From assembly GCA_018907035.1 (NCBI GenBank), contig JACCIC010000178.1, positions 372,001 to 436,000 on the forward strand: 64,000 nt of DNA, written 5' to 3'. The position numbers and the translations under genes are program-made. This document shows positions 57,451 to 64,000 of this stretch, piece by piece (the stretch's first letter is position 1; each line of letters starts with the position of its first letter). Under the pieces are notes generated by a model. It searched no databases. It was given only the letters and a program-made list of their open reading frames with translations, and was not told the origin of the DNA. This DNA comes from Sycobia sp. Sy_11 (Eukaryota; Arthropoda; Insecta; Hymenoptera; Epichrysomallidae).

Positions 57451-58370
57451 ATGAGCATCACCCTGCAAAGCTATCGCCGTCAGATTTACCTACCTTCTGG
57501 GGAAGTTACGAAGATTGGGATAGCTTCGCAGATATTTTTACAACACTTGTGCATAATGCGCCGCATATCACCGATTCGACTAAGCTTCAGTATTTGAAGT
57601 CGTGTTTGAAAGGCTCAGCGGCCAAATTGGTTAAGGATGTTACGATCATAGGCGTGAATTATGCGTCAACCTGGAGGGCGGTTAAAGATCGTTATTATAA
57701 TCCGCGCTTAACAATTAATAAATTACTGGACTCGTTAGCAAATATACCCTACTTAAAAAAGAAGTCAGCCGTCGAATTTCGAGCGTTTGTTGACGAGATT
57801 CGGAGAATCGTTCGAGCGCTTAATAATTTACGCGCGCTGGTCGAACATTGAGATATGTGGCTCGTGCATACCCTTGAAATTCGATTAGATCCGGAATCTA
57901 GGAAAGCATTCTTACTCTCTTACCCGATAACAATCACGATTTACCTGCGCAGTTTCCAAAATTCGAAGAGCTGGCCGTATTTTTGGAAATGCGCACTCAA
58001 TCTCTGTCCGTAATTAAAGCGGACCGAGAAGATAAGAAATCTAATAATCTGCCACTGCCGGGTCGAGTTCGCGAAAGGTTCATCATGCACAGTCATCACA
58101 GTCTACCGTCCGCGTTGGATTAAAATGCGTTTTGTGCTCTGGGGAGCATTTCATCGCGCGCTGTCCGACTTTTATCGCGAAAGGGAGTAACGAACGTCAG
58201 CGCGATGTGCGCCAGTTGAAGCTTTGCTGCAACTATCTCGGCCATCACAAAAACAAAAATTACGCATCAGGATATCGCTGCAGAGTGTCTAAAGAAAAGT
58301 ACCATTCTTTACTTCATTATAAACGTTCCGAAAACGCTGACGGTTCTATTGCTAGGAGGGTGACGTAGAC
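57450..58370 (+). pseudogene. BEL/Pao Gag pseudogene
   Basis: Begins with PTFWGSYEDWDSFADIF, the conserved N-terminal block of BEL Gag (DUF1759), then open 57549-57851 (KLQYLKSCLKGSAAKLVKDV, DRYYNPRLTINKLLDSL). A stop and frameshift lie near 57850. The nucleocapsid zinc region CVLCSGEHFIARCPTF and a second Cys/His cluster (CCNYLGHHKNKN...CRVSKEKYHSLLHY) run to 58368. The N-terminus before the first block is missing. Confidence 0.8.
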
Positions 58371-58499
58371 ACAGCTGACACTATTTCCCGGACAAGAATG
58401 AGATGACGCATGCAATGGCACATGACACATGCAAGAGTCGGTTCTAAGGGTTTAGTAAGTGAGTGTAGTATAGACACAAGTAAATGCGCTATACTTTTA

Positions 58500-61400
58500 G
58501 CTACCGCTCAGGTGTTTTCGGTTCGTACCGCAACCAAACTCGCGTTCGCGCTCTCTTCGATTAGGGGTCAGAGGCAACCTTTGTTTCTGAAGCGCTTGTG
58601 CAAATGCTCGGTTTACAGCGCGATCGCGTTCAAACTACGCACACTGGCGTTGGTGGCGGCAAGGTGGGCCTCGGTAAACACGTAACCTGTTTGACTCTAC
58701 AATAACATGTAGATTCCGATTTTCAACTCGAGATTAATGCATTCGTGCTGCGGTGGTTTACATCTGACTTGCCGAAGTGTAATGTTGTTGAACTGGACCT
58801 CGCACTATTTAAAAATTTACCCCTCGCGCATCCGAACTTCCATGAGTCGGACTGAATCGATATGTTGCTAGGTGCTGATATTTACGGCCGGTTACTAAGC
58901 TCAGGTCGTAGAAGCTTCTCAGGTTCGTTATTAGTGGCACAAAATACCTCATTAGGTTGGATCGTCTCAGTACCGCGCAACATAGAACTGCACGGCGGGC
59001 GGCGCCGGATAAAGAAACATCGGTGAATGCGCTTCAATGCAGCGTGACTAACGATTTAAGTGAAGTACTTCAACGGTTTTGGACGATCGAAGAAGTACCG
59101 ACGGGCAAGAAAACGTTGAAACCGGTAGACGAGGCGTGCGAAAATTATAGTAAATCTTCCGTTGACATCTGAATCACCGCGCGTAGCGGTGGAAACGCGA
59201 AAAATGGCGTTTGGTTCTTTAAGACATCAGCAGAAACGGTTTACGCAGGATTTCAATTTAGCGCGTGAATACTCTGATTTTTGGGAGACTTATTTAAAGT
59301 TAGGCCATATGTCTTTAGTTCCCCCAGTAGAAATTAGAAATGCGCGTTCATAGTATTTGCCACATCACGCTGTGATTACTGGCACGCCGGAAAAATCCAA
59401 AATACGCGTAGTATTCGACGCTTCCCGTAAAACACTTGAGAAACTCTGTTTGAACGACTTTCTCATGTCAGGCCCACGACTTCAGGGTGATCTCTCATTG
59501 ATACTCCTGAACTACCGGCGTTATCGCTATGTGTTTACCGCTGACATTATAAAGATGTTTAGACAGATACGAGTCACGCGCGAAGATCAAGATCTGCAAC
59601 GAATATTGTGGTCCCCTCGATAAATGTACGGGTCACGGACTACCGTTTAACAACCGTTACGTACGGTACAGTATGTGCATCGTAGCTCGCAATCCGCGCG
59701 TTTCTACAACTGGCTCGTGAGGAGAAAACACGATTTCCATTGGGAGCAGCATACCTCGAATCAAATACTTATGTCGACGACATGTTCGCTGGGTCAGATG
59801 ATATTGTGACCGCGGTGCGTAAACGAGATGAGCTTGTAGGGATACTCGATGTGACTGGCATAAAGCTAGATAAATGAGCTGCTAACCATATTGATCTTCT
59901 ACCTTTAGGGGCAGCGCATTCTAATGATAGCGTAATTAAATCTATCAATTATGATAATTCGGTAAAAACGCTCGGTATACATTGGGAGCCGTCTTCGGAT
60001 AGCTTCAATTTTAGTTGTACCACTGTTAGCAGCAGAGCGGGAGATATAATGAAAATTAATAAAAAATAAAAAGTAGTAATATAATAAAAAGTATATAAAA
60101 AATAAAAAATTTATAATAATAAATTTCTTCAGATGTTGGCGTTTATACGATCCATTAAGATGGCTCGCTCCGATCACCGTTGTGGCTAAGATTATCAAGC
60201 AGGATTTATGGATCGAAAAATGTGTATGAGATAAGCCTCTGTCGCCGAAAATTCGGGAAAAATGGGAGCTTTATTGCCAATCCCTAGCGGCTATTCCCAC
60301 ATTGTCGGTAATACGTTGGATATGATTAGCTCGGGGTACAAATTTCGAGATTCACGGTTTTTGCGATGCGTCTTCTCGTGCCTATGCCGCAGTAATTTAC
60401 CTCAGAATCGATGAAGGTAACGATAAATTTCGAGTTTCACTATTGTCGGCAAAAACAAAGGTTTCCGCCGTTAAAACGGTGAGTATTCCAAATTTAGAAC
60501 TTTGCGCCGCTACGTTACTTGTTAAACTCGTGATACATGTACAAAAATTAAATTTCTACAACATGCTTCAATTCGGTTATGGTCGGATAGTCAAATTGTA
60601 TTAAATTGGCTTAAAAAGCATCCATGCCATTGAAAAGTCTTCGTGGCCAATCGCGTATGATTAATACAAACGGAGCTGCCGCTAGCTACCTTGGCCCACG
60701 TCCCTACGAAACAGAATCTGGCTGATCTAGCTACGCGCGGCTTATCGCCGACTGAGTTGCGGTTGAATGAGTTGTGGTGGCATGGACCAACGTGTCTCGC
60801 CTCTCAATCTGTGAATTGGCCCCAGCTTCCCACTGCTTCGCAAGTACGCCATATACGGTCAATCACTGACGAGCCAGTGTTACTGACAAAGTTCTCGAGT
60901 CTCACTCGACTCATATGTGTGTCTGCGTGGTGGACAATGCCGCGACTTACAGAGGTGCCGATGCGGAGCTGCAAGCCATGTTTAGGGCAGCATCTAATTT
61001 CCATAAGGACGTTGCATCGATACTCGCCAATGAAGGAACTGTCTGGCGATTTATCCCTTCTACGACGCCACATTACGGGGGCTTATGGGAGGCTGGTATC
61101 AAGTCCGTGAAGCATCCATTAAGGAAAACCATAGGAGAACATACACTCACGTTTGAAGAATTCTCCACTGTACTGACGGAAATAGAGGCCTGCCTTAACT
61201 CGAGACCCTTATGCCAGTCGTCTGACCCGGAGGACTTGCATGCCTTGACTCCGTCTCACTTTATTATCGGTACAGCCTCAGGTGTTATAGCGGATGAAGA
61301 CACAACCTTGGTTACAAAAAACCGACTCAATCGTTTTCAGCTGATGCAACGTATCCGTGATCAATTTTGGAAGCGATGGTCGAGCGAATACGTAGTACAG

Positions 61401-61636
61401 CTACAAGAGAGAAGAAAGTGGCGGGAACCAACTGCTAATTTCAGGGTCGGTCAACTCGTTTTAGTGTAGGATACTCGATATCCAGCCGCCAAGTGGCCTT
61501 TAGGGCGTGTAATGGAAATTCACCTCGGAGCAGATGGGCTTGTTAGGGTCATCACGGTAAAAACCGCCAGCAATATGCTACGCCGACACATTGCTTGTTT
61601 AGCTCCACTAAACGTGGAATTCAGCGAAAGTTAACT
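58500..61636 (+). pseudogene. BEL/Pao Pol pseudogene
   Basis: Protease (DUF1758) block LFD-stop-GSEATFVSE near 58556-58590, GVGGGKVG, then IDMLLGADIYG near 58860. RT blocks are HHAVITGTPEKSKIRVVFDAS, FLMSGPRLQGDL, YRYVFTADIIKMFRQI (motif A, 59520-59560) and TYVDDMFAGSDD (motif C, about 59770). RNase H-like FCDASSRAYAAVIYL lies near 60360. HVPTKQNLADLATRGLSPTEL precedes integrase. A deletion near 60910 removes the integrase zinc finger and first catalytic Asp, leaving DNAATYRGA and PHYGGLWEAGIKSVK (catalytic Glu) to FRVGQLVLV. Many stops are present. Confidence 0.85.
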
Positions 61637-61689
61637 ATGATATGATTTTCTTCTTAAGGACGAAGGCGGGCGAAATGTTCGCAGCATTT

Positions 61690-62095
61690 GCGTTCAAGCA
61701 TCTACGCATAGATATCTTATCTAAATTTGCATGGGCTATACCTTTGAAGCGAAAAACTAGTAACAGCTTTTAATACTATTCTCAAACATAGACGTATACC
61801 AAAGAATTAACATACAGATAGAGGTAAAGAATTTTACAATGTAGATTTTTAAGAACTAATGAGAAAAAATAATATTAATCTATACTCAACATATCTATAC
61901 GATATATACGTAATCTAAAAACATCTATATGCGAGCGTTTCAATCGTACTTTGAAAAAAAAAATGTGAATACAGTTTAGTCTTCGCGGAAATTATAAGTA
62001 GATTGATATTTTACCGAATTTAATTACGGTTTATAATGCAAAAAAGCATAGAACTATCGGTGCTAAACGGAAAGATGTTACTGTTAATTATATAG
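61690..62095 (+). pseudogene. Maverick integrase remnant
   Basis: Decayed retroviral-type integrase core: IDILSKFAWAIPLKRKT near 61715, TDR.KEFYNV near 61820 and KTSICERFNRTL-like sequence near 61920 (in another frame), followed by a C-terminal NAKKHRTIGAKRK block near 62035. This is the Polinton-type integrase rather than BEL. It carries frameshifts and stops throughout. Its position right of the BEL fragment fits interruption of one Maverick. Confidence 0.6.
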
Positions 62096-62844
62096 TATAA
62101 TTTATATTTAGAGAATAATATATAATTTAAATGTTTGAAATTGAATGCGGGGAAACCCCGAGATTTTCCCTAAGCCCAGCAGGTAATTAGGCGCATAAGA
62201 TCCAATTATATTATATTCTGTCTGGACGGCGTATTACAGGTTGTAAGTACGCACGTGTACGAACCAGTAACTTCTAACAAGAATGTACCTGCACGAGGAT
62301 AATGTCTTTTGCAGTCAATGTGTTACCTGCGGCTCCTGTGGAGCAGTTAGTTGAGTTCGAGCAACATTCGGGTGCGTACAACGTACAAAGCGACTGTTAT
62401 TAGAGTTGCGTAAATCAGTGTAAAATTGTATGTAACATTTTGTTTCTTTTGTAATAAATTTATAGTTTAGCCCACACTGCTTAATATTTATTTCATATAG
62501 ATATTCAGATTCAATAGTTACATCAGCAAATAAATCACAAATTTTAAGAACGTTACTTGGTTCTTAGAAGCTCTTGTTCATAGAAACATTCAGCGATAGA
62601 TACAAGGCACATAAATATTTACGTGATATTAGCAGATATTTTTTCAGTGACATAGAATACAAAAAATAATTATTTTTCAGCTTCATATACCTAAGAAAGT
62701 TACATTTAAGAGAATATTTAGATTATCTAGATTTGTTTAATATAATATATATAGTATTTTCGAATATCTATTTATTTAATTTTATATTTCACGTACATAT
62801 AATTTTGTTTAGAAAAATTTAAGAAATGTTTATTGTTTTCAAAA
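62096..62844. other. Unassigned, including a GC-richer block
   Basis: 62140-62470 is GC-richer, with a CGGGGAAACCCCG hairpin at 62149 and an AATAAA near 62455, so it may be an LTR remnant. No matching second copy is seen. The remainder is AT-rich with no gene. Confidence 0.3.
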
Positions 62845-63130
62845 ATTAATAAATATTTTTTTATCGGTCTTACAGTCCAATCAATTCAATCTAAAAATAA
62901 AAATAAAAATAAAAATAAAAAATAAAAATAAAAATAAATAAATAAAAATAAAATAAAAATTAAAAATAAAAATTATAATTTAATAAAATTAATTTATTAA
63001 ATAAATTTAATTTATTATATTATATTTTTATTTTTATTTTTAGATTGAATTGATTGGACTGTAAGAGCGATAAAAAAATATTTATTAATTTGTATATGGG
63101 CAGTCGACATAAGTACAATTAAATTATTTT
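62845..63130. repeat. Penelope-associated palindrome, second copy
   Basis: The left arm (62848-62915) and right arm (63025-63090) are near-perfect reverse complements: AATAAATATTTTTTTATCGG, then TCTTACAGTCCAATCAATTC and an A-rich tract, against the mirror image. GCAGTCGACATAAGTACAATT follows on the right, as in the PLE leader. It is shorter than the copy at 23515-23905 and lacks the central TCTGACTGTC block. Confidence 0.65.
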
Positions 63131-63191
63131 ATTATTTTTAATTGATTTAGTTTAATGTAATAAATATATTTTTTTTTCAAATCTTATCTAT

Positions 63192-63735
63192 TCAAATAAA
63201 CCTAATTGTTGCTTTCAAAAACATGTTTACTCAAAATTACAAAATATTCACTCGTTTGAAATATGTATATTTTTGTTTCAAATATATAAAATTTAAAGAA
63301 ATATTTGTTGCATTCGAATAAATACACTTTTACAAAATTGACTCATTTGTATTTAGACTTTTTTAAGTGTGTAATAAATTGTAAATAATATTCTTTAGAA
63401 AATTGAACGATATAATAATGTAAGTAGAGAAGTAAAATCTATAATAAAAAAAATGTAATACATGTTGTATAGATGATTGATTTATGTAAACTAGTATTAT
63501 ATATAGGTATTTGTAAAGTAAGAAATATTTTTTGCTTATTAAATAAACCTAATCGTTTATTTCAAAGATACGATTGTTTCAAAATTACAAAATATTCCTT
63601 CGTTTTAAATATGTATGTTTGTGTTTCAAATAAATAGAATTTGAATAAATATTTGTTGAATTGAAATCAAGACACTTTTACTTTTACGAAATTGACTCAT
63701 TTGCATTTAGGCCTTTTTTCAGTCTTTAATACAAT
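63192..63735 (+). repeat. Two direct repeats of about 200 bp
   Basis: 63192-63388 and 63540-63735 share ordered blocks: AATAAACCTAAT, CAAAATTACAAAATATTC, TTTTAAATATGTATGTTTGTG-like sequence, GAATAAATATTTGTTGAATT-like sequence, and AAATTGACTCATTTG.ATTTAG. It is non-coding and AT-rich, with a 150-bp unique spacer. Confidence 0.65.
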
Positions 63736-63814
63736 GTAAATTATGTTATGAGATAAAATCAAATTTATATAAAATTGTAGTCATATTCTTCAGTTTTTCA
63801 CAGAAAGTAATGCA

Positions 63815-64000
63815 AATTCTAAGATTATGATTGTCACCTACATGAATTTGTTTTATACTGTTTCTAGTACAAATAATATTTCTGGACAAAAGTTTAACAA
63901 TTCCGTCTCGGGGCCTCCTAAACAGTTCCTCGCATATACTCAGGACAGGTACCTTCGTATACATTTTTCTCGACAAATACTGTTTGTAAAGACGAATTCG
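63815..64000 (-). repeat. Unassigned interspersed repeat, family 1, copy 3 (edge)
   Basis: Its reverse complement matches the 5' part of 30640-31110 (GAAAAATGTATACGAAGGTA, GAGTATATGCGAGGAAC, TTTTGTCCAGAAATATTATT). It is cut by the window edge. The open frame at 63746-63976 reflects this repeat and has no recognisable domain. Confidence 0.45.

Larger units (their letters stand above)
57445..61690 (+). mobile_element. BEL/Pao retrotransposon fragment nested in the Maverick
   Basis: Gag, zinc motifs, protease, RT, RNase H and integrase in BEL order. It starts inside Gag and lacks both LTRs. Maverick sequence lies on both sides (structural ORF to the left, integrase to the right). About 70 bp of A-rich sequence interrupts the RT-RNase H region at 60055-60130, and integrase has an internal deletion. 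Confidence 0.8.
49740..62100. mobile_element. Maverick/Polinton-type element copy 2 with nested insertions
   Basis: Virus-like giant DNA transposon remnant. Minus-strand genes from right to left: PLA2/hydrophobic minor capsid protein, adenain-like protease, penton-like protein, major capsid protein. Diverging plus-strand genes: packaging ATPase, a small Lys-rich ORF and an integrase remnant. Two mariners (54219-55461, 55806-57078) and a BEL/Pao fragment (about 57445-61690) interrupt it. No type-B DNA polymerase or terminal inverted repeat is visible, and the left side ends just past the capsid gene. Gene content resembles the adintovirus-like group of Polintons. Confidence 0.8.

Noticed and set aside
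63746..63976. Possible host exon on the minus strand at the window edge
   Set aside because: The same sequence recurs in the non-coding repeat at 30640-31110, so it is repeat DNA.

Overview
This window reads as insect nuclear DNA, probably hymenopteran (an ant or a relative). That placement is an inference from the AT-rich background, abundant (TA)n, (GA)n and (AC)n microsatellites, and the mix of mariner, R1-clade, Penelope-like, copia, gypsy, BEL/Pao and Maverick/Polinton elements. No operons, rRNA or CRISPR arrays are visible. The only convincing host gene piece is one terminal exon of a kelch-repeat gene, best matching KLHL18, at 10791-10998 on the + strand. Almost everything else recognisable is a broken mobile element.

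Layout. 1-1190: minus-strand non-LTR retrotransposon fragment (endonuclease) cut by the window edge. 1215-2985: decayed Maverick/Polinton capsid genes. 2985-3712: mariner remnant. 3930-4285: degenerate 60-bp minisatellite. 5850-6190: Penelope-like terminal sequence with a hammerhead-ribozyme relic. 6790-7640: unassigned interspersed repeat. 7823-9292: mariner carrying a nested tRNA-derived SINE. 10791-10998: KLHL18-like exon. 13385-17821: R1-clade element (copy A, minus). 18629-20934: Penelope-like element fused to a mariner remnant (20935-21562). 24177-25389, 29057-30249 and 32663-33633: three LTR-like units, each inserted in (TA)n. 25443-28250: second R1-clade copy (C, minus).

33907-40873: copia element with 5' LTR and primer site but no 3' LTR, abutting a 5'-truncated gypsy element (40875-about 44835). 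The gypsy element carries an unrecognised ORF downstream of reverse transcriptase. 45401-49703: third R1-clade copy (B, plus). 49740-62100: a second Maverick/Polinton with a divergent layout. Capsid-side genes (major capsid protein, penton-like, adenain-like protease, PLA2/hydrophobic minor capsid protein) lie on the minus strand. The packaging ATPase, a small structural-type ORF and an integrase remnant lie on the plus strand. It is interrupted by two mariners and a BEL/Pao fragment. 62845-64000: palindromic Penelope-associated repeat and other AT-rich repeats.

No element looks autonomous. The most intact reading frame is the mariner transposase at 55971-57008, with one in-frame stop. The main points of interest are the two Maverick copies including a phospholipase A2 domain, the unexplained gypsy ORF, (AC)n targeting by all three R1-clade copies, (TA)n insertion by three LTR-like units, and the ribozyme relic.
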